Assembly: GCA_024449915.1 (NCBI GenBank)
Contig: JAMZAV010002205.1
Coordinates: forward strand, 186,001 to 250,000
Length of the DNA: 64,000 nucleotides
Source: Sweltsa coloradensis
Lineage: Eukaryota > Arthropoda > Insecta > Plecoptera > Chloroperlidae
Reading direction: 5' to 3'
The position numbers and the translations under genes are program-made. Position 1 is the stretch's first letter, and each line of letters begins with the position of its first letter. The notes under the pieces were generated by a model. The model ran no database searches. It was not told where the DNA came from and was given only the letters and a program-made list of their open reading frames with translations. Below, in pieces: positions 52,765 through 64,000 of this stretch.

Positions 52765-53934
52765 CATTCCAAAGCGAATAGCAAACTGCATGAGATAGTT
52801 GAAAGGTTCAAAGTAAAGATGAGCCGTTGTTTTACCGGACAATTCGGCCTTGCTTATGAATCATGACGACAAGACGTGAAGAAATTAAAAATAAATTGTT
52901 TATTTTCTCGCGCGTTCGTTATTTTATTTTACGAACGAACCTATCGAACAGTTTCGATTCTGCCAATTGTTTTTTTGCCACGTAAACTTGGCACCGGTTT
53001 TGAATTTCACACGCGCACATCCAATTAGCGTGTACAACACGTACACGTAGTTAATTACTCGGTCATCCAAATAACTCGGCCCAAAGTGATTGCTCTAATT
53101 AATTGTTTAGAAATTATACTCGAATGAAATTTCCCACGTGGCATATCAGTCAGGGGGACACGGCGGAAGGGCGTGTCTTAGGGCATGGCTCTAATAGAAC
53201 AATCGATATCAGTTCACTGACACTGACACCATTACCAATACAATAGGGCGCCAAACAACCTATAAAAACAAAATGATGTCATTTTCGATCGATTTCGTCT
53301 AGCTGTCAGTAAAACAAAACTTGAGTAGTGCCCAAACCAGATTTATTTCCGCGAAATCGTTGGCCTTTTTCTACAAACCCACACATGCATTCCTGTGGAT
53401 TATTTAGGCTCGGGCTAGGATCTCGTAATCTTTGAAAGCGAAGTATTTTGATCTTGACAGGAAGTAACGATGAAGTCATAGCAACTTTGCAAGCGAAGGA
53501 AGTTCGGATAGTGGAGCGATAAACAATTTATAGATACGTATATTCATAGGAAATCGTATACATGATGAGCAATGCAAAATTTCCCCATTGAGGAAACAGC
53601 TAAGCAAAACTAACTACAGTTTACAAGTCACAACATTGTACACCTATCGATTTTTTTTTTTTTTTCATTGAGCATGGAAAGTTGGAAACCCCGTTTTCAT
53701 GTAACGAGGCTAATCGAAAGATGGGCAATGATAAAGAGGAGGCAGGAGGCCCGAGGGTCTACTCCGATCCGGCAAATAGCCCACTCTTGTGGAAAAGTAC
53801 TTTTTTTATAATTTTGATCGGGAACTTGAAGTAATTTTGAAATTGTGTTGCCAGTGGCAAGACTCGAACTAAGGCCTCCCGAATTCGAGTCTCGCCTCCA
53901 GTTCAGGTTGCTTGGAACTGACTTACAAGATCAT
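52765..53934. other. Upstream flank, no gene seen
   Basis: No recognisable coding sequence. 53708-53800 resembles the SINE tail region (GAGGCTAATCGAAAGATG, GTGGAAAAGTAC). A tRNA-like B-box (GTTCGAGTCTTGCC on the minus strand) lies near 53855-53870. Confidence 0.35.
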
Positions 53935-54318
53935 AAACGAATCAGTGGCGTAGGAACCAGGGGGGGGGAGGGCAAAACTAACGCGAGTTAAATATTAATC
54001 ACAAAATGTCCATAGTAAATATGCAGTATGCACATACACTTAGACCTATACAATTCGACAGTCACAAATATGTTTAGTTGTATGCTTTGTCATTACATAA
54101 AAAATTAGGTTGAAATTTACTCAAATCCGCCACTACACGTTCATTTTTTTTTTTTAGATCGCAGATAGTTGCTGTAAAACATCGTTCACAGAGTCCGAGT
54201 GCAGTTAAAACATGACGAAATAACTGTAGTATGGTGAATTTATTTTCGCCTGCCGCCGCCCATAAAATCTACTAATAGGTTTGCCCCCCCCCCCCCCCCC
54301 CCAACTTTCAAAACGAAT
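53935..54318. mobile_element. Probable hAT-type MITE with damaged right end
   Basis: CAGTGGCGTAGGAACCAGGG at 53943 is a hAT-like terminus of the family seen at 23862 and 61669. AAACGAAT flanks exactly (53935-53942, 54311-54318). The right end is a long C-run and CCAACTTTCA, which does not mirror the left end. Confidence 0.5.
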
Positions 54319-56990
54319 CAAAGGTTCAAGTCACATCACATGAGAATGTTGACGACTCACTCAGCACAGGCACATGACGAGACTGTTGTATGATGAAGCT
54401 GAAGGGAAAGTTGAAAGGGAGATATTTAGAAGAAGACCAAGCCTCAAATATTATGTGGAACAGATTCGTACTCGAGGTCTTTGCGCCAGAGAATAAGAGG
54501 CCAGATAAAACAATCCAAGGACTTGCGACATTATTATGTACGGACCCCACTGACAGGCACACGAGGGGGGGGGAAGGGGGGCACTTGCTTCCACCACCTG
54601 GATGTTCAATATACTCAGTGCTCGAATTGTTTTGGGTAATTTTCTACTTGATATTGGACAAAAACTAAAACTTCATTATTTCGGAATTGCATTCAGCCCA
54701 CAACTCTCAAACGCACTCCAAAAGCCTGATTAGATATTCAAATTTTTCGTCTGCAGCGATAGAATTGGGGGGGCTGAACCCCACAAATCCCCTGTGCTTT
54801 GACTCTTTTAGACGAATGTACTTCGCTCCTACTACCATCCGGCCATCCCGCCATATTTATATTTCCACTTCGAGCACTGCAGGAGGCTGAAAAACATGCC
54901 CCCCCTACCCCCCCCCATTTCAAAAATCCAAAATATTTGGGGCCCGGGCAATTATACGGCGGTAACACTAATCAATAAATATTATATTATCTAAAAATTA
55001 TTCTTACTCAATAGTCGGCACTAATAAACCTCCACAGTCACAGTGAATTCTTCACATCCTAAACCGATGAGCTACCAAATCTAGAATGTGATAAGGTACA
55101 GTTCAAGCATTTCCAAGGAGGAATGCGTCTCGGCTCAGGACAGAAGAAGAAAGTGGAATGTTGTGGGGGGGGGGGGAGGTGTCATAACTCGTTGGCATGT
55201 TGTTATTATCTGCCGACCCTTGAATAATAAGCATGAGTGTTGTGAAATATGGTTTGTGTTTTGTTGTTACGTATTGTTATTTACAAGTTTGAACTAATAA
55301 ATAAACATTCAAGTATACACAAGAGGGTAATAGTAGTGGAGTAGGACATTCGTTTGATGCAAATCGACTGACTGACATCCCATGCTGTTGTTTGATTATA
55401 TTTTCTATTTAGTTAAAAAGTCCATAGTTGACCAATAGTGAATTGTCTGGCTCATTGTCAAATAACATTATAATCTTCGACTGTGGGCTGTCCAATATGA
55501 TTTCTTTCTTGACAAATGCTAAGTTTACGTCGGAATACGGAGACTTTCCGGCCGAAGGTATTGATGGATTATCGTCCTTCAAACAATTAATAATCGTTCA
55601 GAAAGTGTGAAAGTGATTTTATTGGTAAAATATAAACGGTGACTTGGGAGTTCTAGCACCGAAACACAATACATTATTGTACAACAATGTCCCCGCTGAA
55701 AATGTATTTTGTTTGTGTTTGAACTTGTGATTTGTTTATTTATCGTGGTTAGACATGCATGAAAATTGAAAACATCATTTTGATTTTGAATATTTACTTT
55801 AATCGAGCATGTTGTAGCATTTTCAGCATCTACTTCTGTATACAATTAATTAAAAAAAAAAAACTTGTGTGGGATTTTCTTGCACGTTTATTTCAAAACC
55901 ATGTCATAAAGACTAAGATTGTGAATAGCAACTAAATAAAAATTAGTTAAATTATCATACAAAGTAAGAATATTATGATAAACTAATAAAAGAATAAACC
56001 AACCTTGATTTCGGTAAAATATATAGAATGAAGACTTATATTATCCAGCGTTTTCGAAAAAATAAACCAAAACGTTGGTTCACGTTTCTCTAAACTTCTT
56101 TATCACCTTATCTCTGGTCTTGGCGCCAAGTAGCTTAGCGCCTACTCTGAGCCATCCCGTCACGTACGTCCGTCGCGAGCACAAAGACATCGGGCATCCT
56201 GTCCCAGTCCCCCACTGGACGAGGTGCCATTGTCCCACACCGCGTCCCTGTCCTTGAGAGAGAAACGGAAAGCCACCCTTGACCCACTAGCACAGCGCAC
56301 TCAACAGATGACAAATGCCAAGAATACGATGTAAATTCGCCAATGATCAAGACTAACTTGGCCTTCGTTTCTTTTTTTCATTCCGGACCAAATTTGGTCA
56401 AAATTTACAACTCAATTTCAAGGGTGATTTGACGTTAACAAATTGATGTTTGTCGATGTTGTCATCGTGTTGAACTCTTGATTGTACGACCTCGTTGTGT
56501 GTGTTATAGTTTAGTTTGGTCAGATGTCCGGCGCATGGTCACTGGACGTGTAACTTACCTGCGTGTGACAGCAGTCAGTTACCTCGACTCACTTCCTTGT
56601 TGTGACTGATCGGTTTCTGTTTCGTTACAATTAACGAACGAGACGATAGAGAAACAAAGTGTTTTCTTTGCCTGATGTATGTAGATTTAGGGGAAGATCG
56701 ATTGCTGTCATGGGATTCGAACCCTGACTCCCTGATACTTTATTGTGCAGCCCTTACCGCACGGAAATGTCTCGGAATACGCGTAATACTAATGAATGCG
56801 TGGAGCAAGCAACTACAAAATATGGTAACTTTTTATCTTTCTAGGACCATATTATAAAACTGCAAAAAGGTAAAGCATTATGGGAGAAAAAAAGGGAGTG
56901 CAATAATATGATGTTTGTATGTGTGAAGGGACTGCGTCAGTCAGTAGACCGTGACACATCCGAGCATAATTTGACATTTTGCTCCCACAA
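54319..56990. other. No gene seen; G/C runs and tRNA-like relic
   Basis: Contains G- and C-homopolymer tracts (54565-54580, 54765-54772, 54899-54916, 55165-55176), and a minus-strand tRNA-like B-box GGGTTCGAATCCC near 56704-56716. Open frames are short and unassigned. Confidence 0.35.
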
Positions 56991-56999
56991 TGCTTTGGG

Positions 57000-57115
57000 T
57001 ACGATGATGGTGATGATTTTGGCTATTAGAGACGATGAGTGGTAAGACGATGAAGGACGATTACAAAAACCCTTGCCTTATGCGGGATTCGAACCCACGT
57101 GAGGCGAGTCCTTAT
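57000..57115 (-). repeat. tRNA-derived SINE, 3' half
   Basis: On the minus strand, CGTGGGTTCGAATCCCGCAT (B-box) and AAGGCAAGGGTTTTTGTAAT are followed by CATCGTCTTACCACTCATCG and TCTCTAATAGCC, the tail shared with 11473-11652 and 35038-35490. Confidence 0.68.
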
Positions 57116-57215
57116 ACAGGAGAACCGACCGACCGGACCGGGTGGGGAGGGGTGGGGTGGACAGGAAGTGGTTTGTCGCAATAAACTCGGATGCCGCGGT
57201 TTAGTTACCTCGCCC

Positions 57216-57752
57216 ATCCCATCCAGTGGCGGAACTTCGTTTCATGGGCCAGCCCGCAAAATTTCTGTGGGGGGGCCCCCCTAACAGATACATACATGCA
57301 TATGCTCAGTGTTGAATTCAGGCTTTTCATCCCGGGCGCGATATATAAATAATATCTCGGGGGTATTATAGGGGCCAAGCACGGGGGGTTTGGGGGGGCA
57401 AAGACCCCCAACAATGGCGCCGCAGGTGAAACTTTTGAAAATCAGGTTTTTAGAGTGCGTTTGGTGAGTTTTAGAAAATAGTTGTGGGCTGAATGCAATA
57501 CCAAAATAATGTAGTTTTTGTGAGTTGTTGTGTTGTGGACGCCTAAAAGTTCCTAAATATCCGCTGGATTTCATCTTCAAACCTCTAGATTTACAAAACG
57601 GTAATTTTAGCAACGAAAACAAATACTATATTTTCCAAACAAGGTGAAATACTGTTTTTTTACTGAGGTTTTTCCCCCTAAACGGTCTGGGCCCGCCCCG
57701 CAGTTGCGGACCCTGTCGCCTGCGGGCGCCTAGCTCCGCCACTGGTCCCATC
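57216..57752. mobile_element. hAT-type MITE with CGCCGCAGG module
   Basis: Left CAGTGGCGGAACTTCG (57224) and right CTAGCTCCGCCACTG (ending 57744). Flanks ATCCCATC and GTCCCATC, 7 of 8. Inside: a GGGGGGGCCCCCC block, GGCGCCGCAGGTGAAACTTT at 57415, and GTCGCCTGCGGGCGCC near the right end. 521 bp, non-coding. Confidence 0.8.
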
Positions 57753-58564
57753 CCATCCACGATACGATAATGAGTGGGCGACGTCGGGTATAGAGGTAGA
57801 GCGAGCGAGACCACGGCTCCTTCGGCCAGAACCTCCTAAACCAGTCAATATCATCAATAACATCGATTTTTTACAATTATTAAACAAAAAGAAGTCGAAA
57901 GAATAAAAATAAGCTCGCTACACACACAGACACCACAGATTTTTTTAAATTTTTGATAGTTGTCACGTACGGAAGCAGACATATGGGGCTCTACATTTAC
58001 ACTTTTCAAAAAAAGGATGTTCGTGAATTGATCCTGGCTGACTAGGTCAACTTAAAATTTGATAATCTACTACTGTAGGGCTGTCCACTGTCCAGTGTCC
58101 GTGTATGTATGCTTTATCAGTTTATTGGCAGCTATGTAGAGTTTCATATACTTTGGGTTGGACTCTTCCCGGCCGAGCGACAGCTATTTACCAACCGTCA
58201 ACATTTGTGTCCTGTTTCCAAAATCTCATTCACATCACCACTATAATATATTCAAATTCCGACGTAATAATCCAAGTCCTACATTGAGATTCGCTACACC
58301 ATTCACGTGAATCATGTCACTAATCAGTAATCACTAATCAGTCATCCCGCCCACTATCAGTTCCGCATTCTTTTCAACGGAATGCCAACACTGGATACCT
58401 ATCTAAGATTTATTGATATCTGTTTGGGAATTTCTAAGTTTAAAGATTAGAAATCAACACTTGACTCACACCCAGCTCTCATGCAACGGTGAAGTGAGTG
58501 TGAGACGATGATAATATCAGGGAAATATATTTTCTAAAATACTATCAAACAGTACAGTAATGAA

Positions 58565-58937
58565 GGCTCGTTGGTCTTGTGGTTAGCCTTACCCTGCTTC
58601 CAATGCAGAAGGTCCAGGGTTCGATTCCCGCTAAAGTCAGAAGTTTTTTAACTTCTGACTTGGACTTAAGTCCATCAGTTCAGGAATTTGTAAACGGTGA
58701 CTTTGGAGCCGTCCTAGCAACGAGGCACATAATAAATTTAAAGTTCTTCTGAATCGGCCTTGTTGATTCTGGCGTTGATCCGCGGGTGTTCGCACTGTCC
58801 ATACCACAATATTGATCTTTGGTTGGTTATCGCTCTCTCGTCGATTGCGTCGGGGCCTGCAGGGTTGGCTTGGTCACTTTGGTTTACTGTCCCCCACTGA
58901 AAATCAGTTGTGTGACTGAGTGGGTAGACTCGAATAC
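58565..58937 (+). repeat. tRNA-derived SINE, copy 2, uninterrupted
   Basis: GGCTCGTTGGTCTTGTGGTT (A-box region), GGGTTCGATTCCCGC (B-box), and a body identical in order to copy 1, through CTGTCCATACCAC joined directly to AATATTGATCTTTGG, ending GAGTGGGTAGACTCG. It is the reference that reveals the insertion in copy 1. Confidence 0.85.
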
Positions 58938-59459
58938 TGATTTATTTATTTTTAAACTATTTTTAAACCTTTTTCATCCATGCATACTCTCACCCAAAAA
59001 AATCTATTGGATTGGATGGCTGATATTTTTACCCTGTGACTAAGGACATTTGATATTTGAAATGTGTATCTTTTATATGTTGCGTGCCTCGATGTTTTGC
59101 ATTGTGTATTTTTACCGGCAAACTAAAAAAATCGTACAACGCAAGATAAAATTGAAGATAAATCTTGGCAAGAGTGGTAATCGAGACGACGAGTGGTGAG
59201 AAACCAACACGACTCAAGCCAGCCAGGCAGGACCTGGGACTGGGCTGGGACGCTGGAAATGTAGTTTGCCAGGGACGGTCAGGGCATTACAATCATCACA
59301 GTTGGGGTAATGATGTGCAAAGCGAGGCTTGTACCTGAAAACCCTCAGGAAAGAAATGGAACTGTTTGTTAGCTTTTTACTGGACAATTTTTTTTTTAAA
59401 TCTACCAATTCTGTACTTTTGACGAGATTACGAGATTACGAGATTACGAGACCAACACT

Positions 59460-59748
59460 CTCCAATCCAGTGGCGGAAACAGGGGGTACTGATGGAAGAA
59501 TCGATCACCCCCATCCCCATCCTCACCCCCATGACATTCCGATTTTGATTACGTAGCAATTATTATTATGCAATTTTAGATTTTTTAAACTCTTTTTGAT
59601 CTTAAAACGTTGCAAATTCGTAAATTTCGTCGCCTAAGGCGAAAAGGGACACCGGCGGCTAGAACTTCAAGCAAATTTGCAAAACCGAACACTCCCATGC
59701 AGACTCCAGCCCCCCTCAACCCCTCCTAGATCCGCCACTGCTCCAAGC
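59460..59748. mobile_element. hAT-type MITE, 273 bp
   Basis: Left CAGTGGCGGAAACAGGGGG (59468) and right AGATCCGCCACTG (ending 59740). Flanks CTCCAATC and CTCCAAGC, 7 of 8. C-rich run before the right end. Non-coding. Confidence 0.83.
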
Positions 59749-60351
59749 TCTAGCTATGCTCTAACATGAATGTGCTGTTTGTGCGCCCCCAATGAGGCAA
59801 TCCGACTAGCAAGGCTTGCAATTACACGCATGGCATGAGAGTTTTCAATTAAACCATTAATTAATAAAATCGCGATTATTTTCCGGATAAAAACCGATGG
59901 AAGTTAAATTTAGCTCGTTTTTCTAGCGTGGCGCTTACTAAGTGTCAATTGGCAACAGCTGTGCTGTGCACTCACTCGTTCTCCCGACCCTCTCCCCAAC
60001 CTGACCCAATTAGATCTAGGGAGCTGATATTTCACCATGACGTCATCTGGGGGGGGGGGGGAGACGCGCGGTAGACACGTTCAGAAATACTCCGAGATGA
60101 AGAATGCCGAGTGGTTGTGTTGTGTTCGGTAAGCAACCACCTGCCCCCCCCCCCCCCCTCCTAACACGTGCGTGGCCTTGGAATCTTCAACACACCTCAC
60201 TCGACAGCCTAGAATAGGCCGTTGGGTTCGGTTGGTAGGTTGCGTAATATAACGTTCGAAATCTTCGAATTCAAATAAAGAACTGGAGGAAGCCGCGTAA
60301 GGGTTCGAATCCCAGTCAAGAGTGGAACAGCAATGTTTATTTAGAGTTAAA

Positions 60352-61243
60352 GGGACAGATATAGAGTCCCAAAATTTTTCATACAAAGACGCATTATTGT
60401 ACAAAAGAAGTAATCCTTGTAGCCAATTTAACGCTTATTAACTCCAAAAAATGTGCGCCCTAAACTAGTTAACGATGTTGCCAAATCGCCTGAAAAGGAA
60501 ACCTCTTCTTTATTTGTAGTTCCGAATTTCTTTTAGCCACCCTATTGGCTGAATCTTCGAAACTCTGAATGTGGTTGGTAAAACGAAGTTTTTCAACTCC
60601 ACGTGGAGAAATTTACTTCTCAGAATTCCTTGTGAATTGCTATTCATACTCGCACAAACAAAGTAGTACGGCAACTGTGTAAGACGCGCTAGGTGGAGTA
60701 GGACCCCTGGAGTTTGACCTCGCCCCATTCCATCCCCTCGACCCATTCCATCGGGTGTCTTGGAACCTTCGGGATTCAAGACGTCACCAGGGCCCAGTCC
60801 ATCACGCCACCATTTCCCCCGAACCAGCGCGTACATAAGTGGGTTCTACTGCCGAACTGCCAAAATTTTGGAAAACTACTCCCTATCTGAAGAAATAAAA
60901 GGACTTGGCATGTCGCCTTTCAAGAGAGCTTTTAAAAGTCTTCTACATTATGATTGCTTTTTTGATATTATGAATCCTTTGAATTGTTATTGTTTTGTTA
61001 ATTTGTCTCTTCTATGTTCTTATGTTTTTGTTTATGTTTTTTATGTTTCTATATCTATGTTTTATAAGCTTGTTTATTATCACAATTTTTTGGGTGTAGA
61101 GGCTGGCAGACACCTTGTGCTTGGGGCATACTGCCCTTTTTCTGCCAACCTTCCTACTAAGCTTTAGTGGAAAATAAATAATAATAATAATAAACCCTTA
61201 TTCCGCTTCGCTAAATTTGGAGAAATGGGACTCTATATCTGTC
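60352..61243. mobile_element. Candidate TIR element with LINE 3' end inside
   Basis: GACAGATATAGAGTCCCA (60354-60371) and TGGGACTCTATATCTGTC (61226-61243) are perfect inverted repeats. Near the right side, GGCTGGCAGACACCTTGTGC ... TTTTTCTGCCAACCTTCC followed by AATAATAATAATAATAA (to about 61193) looks like a LINE or SINE 3' end with its microsatellite tail. No flanking duplication identified. Confidence 0.5.
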
Positions 61244-61660
61244 TTCAACTCTACTTATATTTTTTTTTGCTTTTGATATATTAATTACTGGTATTACCAT
61301 TGATTGTATGATGTATGAAATGATGGCATGCAGCAGATACCATCGATTGACCATATTAAAATCAAGGGCAGTGGGCAGAGCAAAGGGCTTTAGTTGTATC
61401 TACTAGACCCAGCCCTTGATGTAATTCCGACACCATACACATTTGGACATTACCACACAGCCAGGTTCAAAACATGTTTTGGAAGTGTATTATTTTATGT
61501 TCAAAATCAGAATTTATTTTTTGCCCTCCTTTGCGAATCAGTTTTTATAATTGAATGGGAACAGGCGCGTAGGAACTTTTTTTCTAATGGGGGGGGGGGG
61601 GGGGGGGATTATGAGTTTTTGTTTTTTTATTCGGACTGCTTATCTGCACAACTGGCCACA

Positions 61661-63375
61661 GTCAGCACCAGTGGCGTGGCGAACAAAACCAAATCGGAGC
61701 CCAGGCACCGATACCAAAAGGGGTGGGTGGGTGGTCCCCCAGAGACCCACCCACCCCCTACTTTTTAATAAAACATAATATTTTATATACTTTATATGTC
61801 TATTTGATTGTTATAACACACCTACTGAATTGTATGGCTACAGCTCTTTACTTACATTAGAGGGGTTACTGGGGCTGTTGTAAAAGTTTGTCATGAATCA
61901 TGATTTTTTAGTAAAAGTGCAGAAACAGCATGAGGATATTCATCCAGTAGTTCTCAATCAACTAATAACAGGTAGCAATTCAACAATTCTGCTAAATGAG
62001 TGACACGTTCGTTATACTATAACCCTTTTTTCATTTGATTGAATTGATTGATTTGGGGGAATTTATAAATTAAATACAACTGGTGACTGGAGGAAGTCTA
62101 GAACCCTTTTCGAGTTTTCTGTTTTTAAATTTTTTAAAAAACCGTTTATGATACTATGCAGGATTATCGACGTCGTGAATGCAATAAGAAGAACATTCTT
62201 AGACCTATTTGAATTGAAGTATTTCCAGTACAATTTCTAGATAAAAATGCAATGATTTCAATGAAATCGAGACAGTAAGTTTGCCCGTAAAAGAATAAAA
62301 TCGTATCTTTTCTCTTCAAATATTGCAAACAAAGTGTTTCTTCAAAACTCACAGATTTGTACCAAATAACCTTAAATAATCATTTTCCCGGGGGCAAGCC
62401 CCCTAGTTTTCATTATTATGCGTTTCAGTAGTTTTCCTAAATCCCAAATAATGGCTCTGCCAATAAACGGAGAAAACGAACAAAATAACCAAATTTATTT
62501 CCAAAATGCACAGATTATCTAACGATTTAGGACATACAATTTCTTTTCAAATGGGAAGGCTTACTTTCTTAATGTGTTTTTTTTTCCAAATTCTGGGGCT
62601 TTGCCGCTACCAGGAGGCGAAGAGGAATAACACACCGTTGGCTTTATGAGTTCAACAATTAAAACATAAGCGCAATCTGTTCAGCGATTCGGCTGATTTT
62701 TATAGTACACACTAGCACACACACGCACAGAGTCACAGAATAAGCGCCGTTTATCTTGAATAGTAATCCTCATTCGCTTTGCTTACTCGTCTAATAAAAT
62801 TATATTAATTGCCGGTAAAAAGCACCAAATCCATTCTAGGATCACCAAAATTAAAAATATTCCCTGCGGAGCTAATCTGGGGTAGACAAAAAAGAATAAC
62901 AAACCGTTGGCTTTATGAGTTAAAAAAAATATATATATTTTCAGCGATTTCATTAAAATTGCATTGCATAAAAATGAGGCTATCAACATCTATAAAATCA
63001 TATTAATTGCTGGTAAAACGCACCAAATCCATTCTAGGATGACCAAAATTGAAAAAATTCCCTGCGGGGCTAAACTGTGGAAGACTAAAAAAATGATAAA
63101 TTTATGAGTTCAACAGAAAAAAAAATCAGCCATTTCATTAAAATTTCATTACATAACAATGAGGCTATCAACATCTATAAAATCATATTAATTGCTGGTA
63201 AAACGCACCAAATTCATTCTAGGATCATTAAAATTTAAAAAAATTCCCTGCGGGGCTAAACTGGGGGCACGCCCCCAGACCCCCTTGTTGCCCACGAAAG
63301 TAGGGGGTGGGTGTAGTTAAAATATTGTATAGGCACCGATCACTCTTAGAAGTTCGCCACGCCACTGGTCAGCAC
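61661..63375. mobile_element. Inner hAT element, 1.7 kb, non-autonomous
   Basis: Left CAGTGGCGTGGCGAAC (61669) and right GTTCGCCACGCCACTG (ending 63367) are perfect inverted repeats. GTCAGCAC flanks both sides exactly. It contains GGTGGGTGGGTGGTCCCC near the left and GGGGGTGGGTG near the right end, plus a tandem array (62590-63270). No transposase recognised. Confidence 0.92.
62590..63270. repeat. Tandem array inside the hAT element, unit about 190 bp
   Basis: ATTAATTGCTGGTAAAACGC, CACCAAATCCATTCTAGGAT and TTCCCTGCGGGGCTAAACTG recur at about 62808, 63002 and 63188. A fourth partial unit (ACACCGTTGGCTTTATGAGT) is at about 62632. Confidence 0.8.
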
Positions 63376-63506
63376 AACACAGTTTTTATGTTGTAGAAAC
63401 TGTACGTTTCACATTTTGAGGTTGGGGGAGGGGGGTCACATGAGAAAGTGGGGGAGGGTATTCCCCCAAATCCCCCCCTACCCCGTTCTACGCGTCTGAA
63501 TGGGAT

Positions 63507-64000
63507 AGACATAAATAAATTTTGACAAACACGAACATACTACTATAACATTTCGATTTCGAAATCTCCCCTCCCGTCCCCACCCACCACAACTCTATCT
63601 CTAAGTGAAAAAGAGTTTCCTCCCCAAAGACAAAATATCACTCTTTCAATAAGAGCCCATAGGCTCGGTGTGAAACTACAAGCATGCACAAAAGTACCAA
63701 AGTGTAATGCATTCGACATAAAGCATAAAGCTTACATTTTAGAGCCCGTTTTTATACTCGCCACATTTGGCTTAGTCAAAAAGAATTATGTTAAAATGCG
63801 TACGCTCTTTTTAAAAAAATGTTCATAAATTTTACTGTCGACCAGGTAGGCAACTCCAACCCGTCTAGGCAGTCTACGGATGCTGCTTCGTCAGCCACGT
63901 GACAACATTCCACACGATCAGTGAGCCGGCCGCGCTTCTTCAGTTGCATTCCATTCCACAGTCCAAGTCCGCACCTTCATTGTTGCCATGTTGCACGGTG
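63507..64000. other. Window end, no gene recognised
   Basis: The last 160 bases are GC-richer and could be the 5' end of a gene reading on the minus strand, but no motif supports this. Confidence 0.3.

Larger units (their letters stand above)
61554..63506. mobile_element. Outer hAT-type MITE split by a second hAT element
   Basis: Left CAGGCGCGTAGGAAC (61562) and right GTTCTACGCGTCTG (ending 63498) are imperfect inverted repeats. Flanks AATGGGAA and AATGGGAT, 7 of 8. Without the inner element the unit is about 230 bp with a G-run of about 19 at the left end. Confidence 0.8.

Noticed and set aside
54390..54668. 92-codon plus-strand frame
   Set aside because: Charged N-terminal part looks protein-like, but it runs into a G-run and resembles nothing recognisable.

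Overview
The window looks like chromosomal DNA of a bilaterian animal, most likely a marine invertebrate. It is AT-rich, has introns, carries no bacterial-type operons, and is dominated by mobile elements. The species cannot be fixed. Two host genes can be modelled completely from the sequence, both on the minus strand and in tandem. One is a TMEM104-type amino-acid transporter-like membrane protein (coding span 19484-44534, seven coding exons, 492 aa, all splice phases closing). The other is a cytoplasmic-type actin (coding exons 49822-49947 and 47730-48734, 376 aa) with two candidate first exons and two perfect CArG boxes upstream.

Layout. 1-19483: no host gene recognised. It holds a terminal-inverted-repeat element (1455-2263), a tRNA-derived SINE split by a LINE fragment (2506-3391), a 70-bp tandem repeat (7720-8030), a tRNA-SINE (11473-11652), and a Penelope-like retroelement with an inverted pseudo-LTR and hammerhead-like motifs (11689-14838). 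19484-44534: TMEM104. Its introns are packed with DNA transposons: several hAT-type elements with 8-bp target duplications, a three-level nest at 29894-32936, a decayed Kolobok-like element with a THAP domain at 36651-41167, a YqaJ-type nuclease remnant, an RNase-H LINE 3' end and a 5S-rRNA-derived SINE. 44535-47100: intergenic, with a roughly 155-bp tandem repeat. 47100-52760: actin gene with 3'UTR, long 5'UTR introns and promoter. 52760-64000: no host gene recognised; SINEs and hAT MITEs, including a two-level nest at 61554-63506.

The two host genes have unrelated jobs (membrane transport and cytoskeleton). The striking content is the density and nesting of the elements. For most DNA elements the boundaries were set by pairing inverted termini with matching flanking duplications read directly from the sequence. 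The motif AGGCCTA and variants recur in dense clusters (about 31.9-32.1, 44.0-44.4, 48.8-49.7 and 51.7-51.9 kb) and are not explained by any annotated feature.

I found no convincing new enzyme system. The best leads are the nested hAT elements, the Penelope copy with paired ribozyme-like motifs, 5S- and tRNA-derived SINEs that share one 3' tail, and the doubled SRF-type actin promoter.
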